The notes beneath the pieces were generated by a model. That model was not told where the DNA came from. It searched no databases and saw only the letters and a program-made list of their open reading frames with translations. From the NCBI GenBank assembly GCA_963777725.1, contig CAVZRR010000015.1, positions 118,282 to 182,281 on the forward strand: a stretch of 64,000 bases of DNA. The letters are read 5' to 3'. Source of the DNA: RPQJ01 sp963777725 (GTDB taxonomy: Bacteria > Pseudomonadota > Gammaproteobacteria > Steroidobacterales > Steroidobacteraceae). Positions 17,940 to 24,931 of the stretch are shown here, one piece after another (position 1 is the stretch's first letter; every line of letters starts with the position of its first letter). The position numbers were made by a program, and so were the translations under genes.

Positions 17940-18770
17940 ATGACGGCACAGCGCCCCATCCTCAGCGCCGAAGAGGTCTGGCGAACGTACGACGCCATGG
18001 AGGCACGCCTGACCGCCCCGCTGACCGAACGAATGATCGACCTCGCAGGCATCCGCCCGGGGATGCACCTCCTCGATCTTGGGACCGGGCGCGGAGAGCC
18101 GGCCATTTCGGCGGCGCGTCGCGTGGGGCCGAGCGGGTTCGTTCTCGGAGTGGACGTCTCGGCGAGCATGCTCGACATGGCGCGGCAAAGGGCTGCACGC
18201 GAGGGCGTGACGAATCTCGAGCTCCGTGTGATGAACGCGGAGGCGCTGGGGGGAATCCCGACGGCCTACTTCGACGCGACCCTCGCTCGCTGGGGTCTCA
18301 TGTACATGGGCTCGCCGGTCGCCGCGCTCGGCGGCGCGCGCCGCGCCATGGTGCCAAGCGGTGTGCTGGTGGCCGCCGTCTGGGCCGAACCCGAGCGGGT
18401 ACCGTATTTCAGCCTGCCCCGGCGCGTGCTCGAACGCCATCGACCGCTGCCGCCGATCGACTTCGCGGCTCCGGGCACGTTCCGCTTCGCGGATCCCGAG
18501 CGGATGCAGCGAGACTTCCGGGATGCAGGGCTGCGCATCGAGCACGTGGAGGAGATGGAGATCCCGGTCATGGAGGCGGAGACGGCAGCCGAACTCGTCG
18601 CCTGGGTGCGCGCCTTCGGGTTGACAAGGCTTCTGAACGACCTGCCGGAGCAGGCCCAAGCACACTGGGAGGAGGAGCTGGCGCAGGAGGCGGAATCCCT
18701 CCGGAAGGATGGCTTCGTTCGGTTGGGAGGTGTGACGCGGATCGTGGTCGCGTCGTCGTCCAGCGCCTGA
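17940..18770 (+). CDS. Class I SAM-dependent methyltransferase
   Basis: 276 residues with the SAM-binding motif I LLDLGTGRGEPAISAA (residues about 45-60), motif II around GVDVSASMLDMA (acidic residue that binds the ribose), and a motif IV/V region (VMNAEALGGIPTAYFDATLA). The upstream helix MIDLAGIRPGMHL is typical of ubiE-like enzymes. Substrate unknown. The C-terminal 100 residues are helical. No operon partner is close; the next gene is the TPR copy 3, 200 bases downstream with its own promoter. Confidence 0.85.
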   Translation: MTAQRPILSAEEVWRTYDAMEARLTAPLTERMIDLAGIRPGMHLLDLGTGRGEPAISAARRVGPSGFVLGVDVSASMLDMARQRAAREGVTNLELRVMNAEALGGIPTAYFDATLARWGLMYMGSPVAALGGARRAMVPSGVLVAAVWAEPERVPYFSLPRRVLERHRPLPPIDFAAPGTFRFADPERMQRDFRDAGLRIEHVEEMEIPVMEAETAAELVAWVRAFGLTRLLNDLPEQAQAHWEEELAQEAESLRKDGFVRLGGVTRIVVASSSSA

Positions 18771-18942
18771 CCGAGCGCACCGACCGTAGCGGACGCACGC
18801 GCCGCCGGGCCGGCGAGGCGATGGCGGCCGCTCCCAGCGCCGCGTCCATCTATCGAGGCGCCGCGCGAGAAGCGGTCCTTGATGCCATGAACTGAGCGAC
18901 CCGGAACCGGACACTCCAGGGACCTCCGGCTGGTAATCCCGC

Positions 18943-18948
18943 TACACT
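18943..18948 (+). promoter_or_regulatory. -10-like element of TolB/TPR copy 3
   Basis: TACACT in AATCCCGCTACACTCG, the same 15-base context as in front of copy 1 (6207-6221). GGGAGG and GTG 18971 follow. Confidence 0.45.
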
Positions 18949-18970
18949 CGGTCGCGACAGGGAGGACCCC

Positions 18971-20839
18971 GTGACCGACGCGAACGAGGGGGAGAGCGAA
19001 AGCACCTGGGCCAGACTGACCCGCCGCAAGGTGGTGCAGTGGGGCATCGTGTACGTCGCGGGGGCCTGGGGATTCCTGCAGGGCCTCGAGTACCTGAGCG
19101 GCACGTACGATTGGCCCCGTCAGATCCAGCAACTGGTTACGCTCGCGCTACTCATCGGCCTGCCGATCGTCCTCGTGCTCGCCTGGTACCACGGCGAACG
19201 CGGTCAGCAGCGGATTACCACTCCCGAGTTCGTCATCGTCACGCTGCTCCTGCTGCTCGGCGGCGGGGCGTTCTGGTCTTACCAGCGTGCCAGCGAAGGT
19301 GGTCACGACGCAGCCCTGGCGGCGGCCAACACGGTCGGACCGCCCGCATCGTCCGCAGTCTCAGACGCACGGCCCTCCTTGGCGGTGCTGCCCTTTGCCG
19401 ACCTCTCGCAGGCGCGCGATCAGGAATACCTGGGCGACGGCCTGGCCGAGGAGATCCTCAACCAGCTTGCACAGATCCCGGCGCTGCGGTTGGTTGGACG
19501 CACCTCCAGTTTCTCGTTCAAGGGCAAGAACGAGGACCTGCGCACCATCGGCGGGAAACTCGGCGTCGCGCACCTGCTGGAAGGCAGCGTGCGCAAGGAC
19601 GGCGACCAGTTGCGCGTCACCGCGCAGCTCGTCCGCGCCGACGACGGGTCGCACCTGTGGTCGAAGACTTATGCACGCGAACTGCGCGACGTGTTCAAGG
19701 TGCAGGACGAGATCGCACGCGACGTGGCGCAGGCACTTTCAGTCAAGCTGGACGCGGTGACGCTGAACCGGGCGCAGGGCGGCACTACCAACATCGATGC
19801 CTACGACCGCTACCTGCGTTGGCGCCAACTTTACCTTGCCGACAAGTGGGACGAGGAACACGAACGCCAGCGCGTGCAACTGGCGCGTGAGGCCGTGGCG
19901 TTCGACCCCAGGTTCGTGCTGGCCTGGGATGCATTGGCCATTTCGCTGAGCGGCCTTGCCGATGGAGTCGATGGCGCGCAGGCCGAGCGGTTGCGCGCCG
20001 AAGTCGAGCAGATCCGCGCACACATCGCCCGACTGGCGCCTGACCACTGGAGCGTGAAGCGCGAGCGCGCCTACAGCCTGTGGGGCGAAGGCAAGCGGGC
20101 GGAAGCCATCGCCGTTGCCAGGGAGATCATGGAAACCGGGCCGCTGACCTACGAACACGCCGCTCCATACGCCAACCTGAACTTCGCCGCGGGCCATCTC
20201 GACGAAACCGTCGCAGTGGACGAGAAATTCAGGGCCATCGAACCGTTGGCGATGTTCCATTCCCGCAGCCTGCAATACGATTACATCGCCGCCCGCCGCT
20301 TCGATGAGGCGGAAGCCGAATACCGGCGCAGCCTGGCGCTGGAAGGCAGCCACCTCGGGCCGGCCTGGGTCGCCTTCGGGCGCATGCTGGCTCACAAGGA
20401 CGCCGACCTGAAAGCTCTACGCGACCTGCATCGCCAACTGCTACAAGACGTGGAAGGCCCCGACTCGCCATTCTTTCGCGATCTCGGGGCCGTGCTGCAC
20501 GACCGCGACGCCATGCTCGCCATCCTGCACAGAGCCGCCGCAGATTCCACTTACCGCGGGAACCACGGATTCGTGTCCCTGGCCGACGCGCTGGGTGAAG
20601 CGGACCTGGCTGCGACTGCGATACGGGAAGCCATGGAACGCAGGAAGGGCTTCAAGGAAGGCCACATGGATTACGGCAGCTATTGGAATCTGTGGCTTGC
20701 CCCCTATTCCGGCCTTCGAGCCCATCCCGAATTCAAGAAACTGCTGATCGAAACGGGATTGGCCGAGTACTGGCGGCAGACTGGCAAGTGGGGCGATAGC
20801 TGCAAGCCGGTCGGCGACGACGATTTTCAATGCCAGTGA
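18971..20839 (+). CDS. TolB/FlgO-like domain TPR membrane protein, copy 3
   Basis: Intact, 622 residues, GTG start preceded by GGGAGG. The layout matches copy 2: RRKVVQWGIVYVAGAWGFLQ at about 18-37, membrane segments near 22-42, 52-70 and 78-94, TolB/FlgO-like domain at about 135-265 (SLAVLPFADLSQARDQEYLG, LGVAHLLEGSVRKDGDQLRV, FKVQDEIARDVAQAL), then helical TPR-like repeats and the tail CKPVGDDDFQCQ. It is closest to the broken copy 4 (32536-34410). The TolB-like domain after three membrane helices would be outside the cytoplasm if the N-terminus is inside. A periplasmic scaffold is a guess; no enzyme residues were seen. Confidence 0.85.
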   Translation: MTDANEGESESTWARLTRRKVVQWGIVYVAGAWGFLQGLEYLSGTYDWPRQIQQLVTLALLIGLPIVLVLAWYHGERGQQRITTPEFVIVTLLLLLGGGAFWSYQRASEGGHDAALAAANTVGPPASSAVSDARPSLAVLPFADLSQARDQEYLGDGLAEEILNQLAQIPALRLVGRTSSFSFKGKNEDLRTIGGKLGVAHLLEGSVRKDGDQLRVTAQLVRADDGSHLWSKTYARELRDVFKVQDEIARDVAQALSVKLDAVTLNRAQGGTTNIDAYDRYLRWRQLYLADKWDEEHERQRVQLAREAVAFDPRFVLAWDALAISLSGLADGVDGAQAERLRAEVEQIRAHIARLAPDHWSVKRERAYSLWGEGKRAEAIAVAREIMETGPLTYEHAAPYANLNFAAGHLDETVAVDEKFRAIEPLAMFHSRSLQYDYIAARRFDEAEAEYRRSLALEGSHLGPAWVAFGRMLAHKDADLKALRDLHRQLLQDVEGPDSPFFRDLGAVLHDRDAMLAILHRAAADSTYRGNHGFVSLADALGEADLAATAIREAMERRKGFKEGHMDYGSYWNLWLAPYSGLRAHPEFKKLLIETGLAEYWRQTGKWGDSCKPVGDDDFQCQ

Positions 20840-20859
20840 CAGGCGCGAGCGCCACCTCC

Positions 20860-21195
20860 ACCGCGCGGTTCGGAAAAGGTTCGGTCGCGACGCCCGCAAG
20901 CCGTTGACCCGCATGCGCCACTGGTTGGGCGCGTCCGGAATCCAACGCTCGGGCTCGGTCGGGCGGGGCGGCTGGGTCGTTTCCGCGGAAACTCGTTCCC
21001 GGTCTTCAGCTTCCTCGCACCGAACCGGCCTCTCCGTCGTACTGAAAATCCGCGTGTCGATGGTTCGATTCCGTCCCTGGCCACCACTTCCAACTCGATG
21101 ATTCGAAACGGGTTCCGGGTATCACCTGCGGACTATCTGCGGCCATTTTGGCCCGGATGGAGCTGACCAGCGGACTATCGGGAATTGGGCCGGCG
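20860..21195 (+). repeat. Long intergenic repeat R2 (contains tRNA-Phe 3' half)
   Basis: Direct repeat of 10640-10985 with the same order of landmarks. Both follow or precede TolB/TPR genes: R1 is just before copy 2 and R2 just after copy 3, so the pair flanks a 9.9 kb segment. Confidence 0.75.
21041..21086 (+). repeat. tRNA-Phe 3' half, copy 3
   Basis: Identical over 46 bases to copy 1 (10841-10886), from the anticodon loop to the CCA end. The 5' half of the tRNA is absent. Confidence 0.8.
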
Positions 21196-21366
21196 GGAGC
21201 CCCCTTCCCCGGCGCCGGCGCTGCGATTCCTCCTGCGCGTATCGAAGTGGCTACAGCTTCCTAAAGTGCGAATGGTTTGTTTCCAGCATGTCACTAACCT
21301 GAGCGCATGGGGGCGGACGACGCGTCACCCGTGGCGCGCAGCCCTCATCAAGGAAGGAGGGTAATC

Positions 21367-22482
21367 ATGCGAAGGACAGTGCTAGCGACCGTGGCGGTGC
21401 TGACGGCGATCGGAATGTTGCCGACTGCATCAGCGCAATCCAACACTTTTACCGTTGACTGCAACCGGGGACAGAAGATCGCCAAGGCTTTGGAACTGGG
21501 CGATTTTCGCAAGCCGCTGGTGATCAACGTTCGGGGTACGTGCAGCGAATTCCTCAACATCACGCGCGCTAACGTTACGTTACGCGGTGACCCGGCTGCC
21601 GAGATCGTGGCGCGGGACAACGACCACGACCTGGTGACCGTCTCGGCAGACAAGGTGACGCTCGAGAACCTCACGTTGACGGGTGGCTTGACCGGCCTCA
21701 CTGTGAATCATGAACCAACATTTATTGCCCAGAAGGTGACCGTCCAGGACACGAGCGGCGTCGGAGTGCGTGTTCGGGTTGGCGACGCGCGCCTGATTAG
21801 TTGCACGGTGCAGCGATCCGGCAGCTATGGGATCGATGTGGTGCGTGGCGGCAGCGTGGTGTTGTCGGGCGGTAGTCAGGTCACGGACAACGTCGGGGCA
21901 GGCATTAACGCAGCGCGGCATGGCCTGGTGAACGTGAATAACTCGACCATCATGGGAAACGGCGCGCAGGGAATCGTGCTCGCTCAGGGTTCCCAAGGCT
22001 TCATTACCAACGAAAGCACGATTGCCGAAAATGCAGGGAACGGCATTGACGTGCAAATGTCGCAAGCCAATATCGCTGGAAATAACACCATCAGGGACAA
22101 TGGCGGTCACGGCATAGTGGGGTTCGGCTCACCGATCGGAATTGACGACAACACGATCACCGGAAACCAAGGTGATGGTGTGTTGGGTTACATCGGCACC
22201 ACTCTCGTCCTGCATGGCAACGAGATCAGCGGTAACGGCGCGTCGGGAGTCACCAGTATGGGCAATTCCCTCGTGCAAATCGGCCGCGCGATCATAGAGA
22301 ACAATGGGAACAACGGCATCACGCTGGCATGGGGTGCGAAGCTGATACTCGAGGAGCCTGCGACCACTGTGAGTGGCAACCGCGATTTTGCGCTGTGGTG
22401 TGCTGACAGCGAGTCGAGCTTCATGGCCATGGTCCCGCTGAACACGACGGACACGATCCAGTGCACCGACTTCGATAACTGA
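21367..22482 (+). CDS. Secreted parallel beta-helix repeat protein
   Basis: 371 residues. ATG 21367 follows a strong AAGGAGGG site. A signal peptide (RRTVLATVAVLTAIGMLPTA, likely cleaved after ASA) leads to a right-handed beta-helix made of many PbH1-type rungs with G-N-x-x-x-G-I patterns: GSYGIDVV, NVGAGINAARHG, NGAQGIVLAQGS, NAGNGIDVQ, NGGHGIVGFGS, NQGDGVLGYIG, NGASGVTSMGN and NNGNNGITLAWG. One late disulfide is possible between Cys residues near LWCADS and IQCTDF. Such proteins include pectate-lyase-like and surface polysaccharide-binding folds, but no catalytic residues are recognised. The gene is bounded by tRNA-Phe repeats and ends before a terminator. Confidence 0.85.
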   Translation: MRRTVLATVAVLTAIGMLPTASAQSNTFTVDCNRGQKIAKALELGDFRKPLVINVRGTCSEFLNITRANVTLRGDPAAEIVARDNDHDLVTVSADKVTLENLTLTGGLTGLTVNHEPTFIAQKVTVQDTSGVGVRVRVGDARLISCTVQRSGSYGIDVVRGGSVVLSGGSQVTDNVGAGINAARHGLVNVNNSTIMGNGAQGIVLAQGSQGFITNESTIAENAGNGIDVQMSQANIAGNNTIRDNGGHGIVGFGSPIGIDDNTITGNQGDGVLGYIGTTLVLHGNEISGNGASGVTSMGNSLVQIGRAIIENNGNNGITLAWGAKLILEEPATTVSGNRDFALWCADSESSFMAMVPLNTTDTIQCTDFDN

Positions 22483-22547
22483 TTTGACCAACTGCGAGCG
22501 CCGAGTTCGCTACGGTGCTTGTCTCGGTCGGAGGCATTGACTGCTGG

Positions 22548-22578
22548 AACCCCGGCCCCGCGCCGGGGTTCTGTTTCG
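22548..22578 (+). terminator. Rho-independent-like terminator after the beta-helix gene
   Basis: Perfect 9-bp stem AACCCCGGC / GCCGGGGTT (22548-22556 and 22562-22570) with loop CCCGC, then CTGTTTCG. An almost identical hairpin follows the 22836 gene (23920-23942). Confidence 0.7.
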
Positions 22579-22593
22579 TGGCCCTAAGGTGCC

Positions 22594-22631
22594 AGATCCG
22601 CGTGTCGATCGTTCGATTCCGTCCCTGGTCA
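22594..22631 (+). repeat. tRNA-Phe 3' half, copy 4 (degenerate)
   Basis: AGATCCGCGTGTCGATCG then TTCGATTCCGTCCCTGG, with TCA in place of CCACCA. The anticodon loop is lost. GGGGCCATCGATGGC and CCCGCGGACTCTCGGG follow, as in R1. Confidence 0.7.
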
Positions 22632-22835
22632 CGGGGCCATCGATGGCCGGCCCGCGGACTCTCGGGACGTGGATGGGTGACGAGGCGGTTGACATAACCT
22701 CTAGCGACTTCTCACGGCTTCCCAGTCACAAATCCCGGATTGTGACTGAGCCGCATCGTCCTACGCTGAATGTACGGGGCGGACGATGCGCCGTTCGTGG
22801 TGCGTATGGTTTGCCGCGAGGATGAGGAGGGCCGT

Positions 22836-23873
22836 ATGAAGCAGGGTCTCACGGTTGTTGCGGCGCTTCTGTTGTGTGGGGTGGCTTCTGCAGCCGAGTA
22901 CGAAATCTCGGACCTCGGGACGCTGGACGGAACATACAGCGATGCTCGGGCTGTCAATCGCCTGGGGCTAGTGGTCGGGGCTGCGGACTCGCAGGGTGAG
23001 AACCGCCCCGTCCTCTACACGAGCGGACTCTTGGAGGATCTCGGCACATTGGGTGGCCCTGGTGGTGAAGCGTGGGGCATCAACGACGTCGGTCAGGTGG
23101 TCGGCTGGGCGTATCCGTCCGACGACGGACCGTGGTCCGGGATACGTCGCGCATTCCTTTACAGCCGGGGTCGCATGCGGGACCTTGGAACGTTGGGCGG
23201 CGATTTCGCGGAAGCCTATGACATCAACAACGTCGGGTTTGTTGTAGGAGTTTCGGAGACGGCGGATTCCGCGCTGCACGCTTTCCTACTCCGAGGACGA
23301 AGCATGCGGGATCTGGGCACGCTTGGTGGGTCTGGAAGCGTTGCTCTTGCCATCAACAGTGATGGAGACGTCGCCGGAAGCTCATTTACGGACGACGACG
23401 CATCGCTGCATGCGTTCGTGTACTACCGCGGCAGGATGCGTGACTTGGGCACTCTCGGTGGCGACGTCAGCGAGGCGCAAGACATCAATGACGTTGACCA
23501 GATTGTCGGCTACTCATACCTTGCCGACGGGAGCACCTATCGCGCATTCATGTACGAGTATGGACAGATGCTCGATCTAGGCACCTTGGGCGGACTTAAC
23601 AGTACTGCCAGAGCCATCAACAACCGAGGTGAGGTCGTTGGCGCGGCTGATACATCGGACGGTTCGAACCCAACTTACCGCGCCTTTGTCTACCGCCAGG
23701 GCACGATGATCGACTTGAACGGACTGATAGACCCAATGTCCGGCTGGACATTGCTCGAAGCCTCGGACATTAACGACTGCGGTCAGATTGTTGGCTATGG
23801 GCTGATCGATGGGTTCGGGCATGGTTTCCTTCTGACGCCCATCGGGCAGAGCTGCTGCAGCCGTGAGGACTGA
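22836..23873 (+). CDS. Secreted HAF-repeat protein
   Basis: 345 residues from ATG 22836, with GAGGAGGG upstream. A signal peptide (KQGLTVVAALLLCGVASA) precedes at least seven repeats of about 45 residues. Each has the core HAF-x-x, M-x-D-L-G-T-L-G-G and A-x-x-I-N-x-x-G-x-V-V-G: for example RMRDLGTLGGDFAEAYDINN at about 125-145. HAF repeats are found in extracellular proteins; the function is unknown. Near the C-terminus a CC pair (SCC) and GYGLIDGFGHGFLLT suggest the last blade. It shares its leader with the beta-helix gene and is flanked by tRNA-Phe repeats. Confidence 0.9.
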   Translation: MKQGLTVVAALLLCGVASAAEYEISDLGTLDGTYSDARAVNRLGLVVGAADSQGENRPVLYTSGLLEDLGTLGGPGGEAWGINDVGQVVGWAYPSDDGPWSGIRRAFLYSRGRMRDLGTLGGDFAEAYDINNVGFVVGVSETADSALHAFLLRGRSMRDLGTLGGSGSVALAINSDGDVAGSSFTDDDASLHAFVYYRGRMRDLGTLGGDVSEAQDINDVDQIVGYSYLADGSTYRAFMYEYGQMLDLGTLGGLNSTARAINNRGEVVGAADTSDGSNPTYRAFVYRQGTMIDLNGLIDPMSGWTLLEASDINDCGQIVGYGLIDGFGHGFLLTPIGQSCCSRED

Positions 23874-23919
23874 GGGATATCCGTCGACTTAGCCCTGTCC
23901 CACCAGTCTCGTGACTTGA

Positions 23920-23949
23920 AACCCCGGCCACGCGCCGGGGTTCTCTCTT
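23920..23949 (+). terminator. Rho-independent-like terminator after the HAF gene
   Basis: Stem AACCCCGGC / GCCGGGGTT with loop CACGC (23920-23942), followed by CTCTCTT. Same stem as at 22548-22570. Confidence 0.7.
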
Positions 23950-23965
23950 GCGACCCTCGAATGCC

Positions 23966-24004
23966 GATCGCGTGTCGATGGTTGGATTCCGTCCCTGACC
24001 ACCA
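23966..24004 (+). repeat. tRNA-Phe 3' half, copy 5 (degenerate)
   Basis: GATCGCGTGTCGATGG, TTGGATTCCGTCCCTGACC and ACCA, with a few base changes. The conserved downstream part TTTCCAACTCGATGATTC and GGGTTCCGGGTATCAGCC follows to about 24055. Confidence 0.75.
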
Positions 24005-24109
24005 TTTCCAACTCGATGATTCGCAACGGGTTCCGGGTATCAGCCGCGGACTATCGGTCCGCGAGTTTGGCATTACTCGGCTCGCTGCCGTGCCGAACAT
24101 GCCAGACAG

Positions 24110-24430
24110 TCACGCTGCTCGATGTCCCACGGACCTCACGGCGGCCAATGCGCGCGTCTTCTTCAGGGTCTCACGTGCTTGCCAGAGGTCATATGCCGTC
24201 TGCTGCGCAAGCCACAGCTCCGCGGCGCCACCGCGGCTACGACCGAGCCAACGCTCGATGCGTAGCGCCATCGCCGGGCTGATTGCCGACCGGCCATTGA
24301 GTACTTTTGACAGCGTGGTGCGATCCACACCCAGCTGAGCCGCAGCCTCGCCCACCTGCAGACCGAGTGCCGGCAGCACGTCATCCCGCAGGGTCAGGCC
24401 GGGGTGAGGGGGGTTGTGCATCTCGCTCAT
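24110..24430 (-). CDS. higA: HigA-type antitoxin, second copy
   Basis: 106 residues from MSEMHNPPHPGLTLRDDVLP (ATG 24430). It has the HigA HTH (GEAAAQLGVDRTTLSKVLNG, residues about 28-47) and MALRIERWLGRSRGGAAELW. It is diverged from the 14126 copy, so it is not a recent duplication. A fragment of its higB toxin lies just upstream at 24438-24545. It is probably an orphan antitoxin. Confidence 0.85.
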   Translation of the reverse strand: MSEMHNPPHPGLTLRDDVLPALGLQVGEAAAQLGVDRTTLSKVLNGRSAISPAMALRIERWLGRSRGGAAELWLAQQTAYDLWQARETLKKTRALAAVRSVGHRAA

Positions 24431-24437
24431 GGCAACC

Positions 24438-24545
24438 TCAGTGGTAATCCTGGTAATCGACAAGTTCCGCGTCGCCGTCCTTGAACGTGAAAGTCAGCCG
24501 CCAGTTTCCGCTGACACTTACGCTCCAGTGGTTCGAGACAGCAAT
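24438..24545 (-). pseudogene. higB: HigB toxin, C-terminal fragment
   Basis: Only about 35 codons remain: SVSGNWRLTFTFKDG and DAELVDYQDYH with the stop at 24438-24440. The homology ends at about 24545, where unrelated sequence begins. It is truncated at the N-terminus. Confidence 0.7.
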
Positions 24546-24662
24546 CGTTGCTTGCCAGATGGTGACGCCAACGCGACCATTTGTTAATGCAAAATTCGGG
24601 TTGAAGAATGCATGCGCCCGGATGGGTCGAGTCCTTTCAGAGAAGCGAAGGAGGTAAGGACC

Positions 24663-24827
24663 ATGTCGCTTACTCGCGATTTCAAGAAAGCCGTCTTCGC
24701 TCGAGTCGAGTGCGATCCCGCGTTCCCAAGGCGCTCATGGATGAGGCGGCAATCTTTTGGAGTCATACGGAAGCATCTCAAAGTGGGCATCAAGGCCCAT
24801 ACGGTTGATTTGCACAAAGTGGCGTAG
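24663..24827 (+). pseudogene. Remnant of an addiction-module antidote-like regulator
   Basis: MSLTRDFKKAVFARVECDP and then, in another frame, ALMDEAAIF resemble the start of small HTH antidote proteins (pattern LTRDF...R...DP.F..AL..EA). An AAGGAGGTAAGGACC site precedes the ATG. After the shift the expected HTH is not seen, so the gene is broken. Frames diverge near 24730. Confidence 0.35.
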
Positions 24828-24931
24828 AGACGGTGGCTCAAAGCCGAGCCGCTACGCTGCTGTAGGATACGTGCCGGACTACCGGAGTCGGGCGGCGCGC
24901 CTATGCTCCAGCCCGAGGAGGTCGGTGAGGG

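Larger units (their letters stand above)
20840..21366. other. Intergenic region made of repeat R2 and a gene leader
   Basis: Contains the long repeat at 20860-21195, then 110 bases without features and the leader of the next gene, which is shared with the 22836 gene. Confidence 0.6.

Noticed and set aside
10640..21195. Integron attC sites
   Set aside because: The repeats lack the paired R'/R'' core (RYYYAAC and GTTRRRY) and no intI-like gene was seen.
10841..24004. Complete tRNA-Phe genes at the repeat copies
   Set aside because: Only the 3' half is present. The 5' acceptor strand, D-arm and the 5' anticodon stem are absent in every copy.
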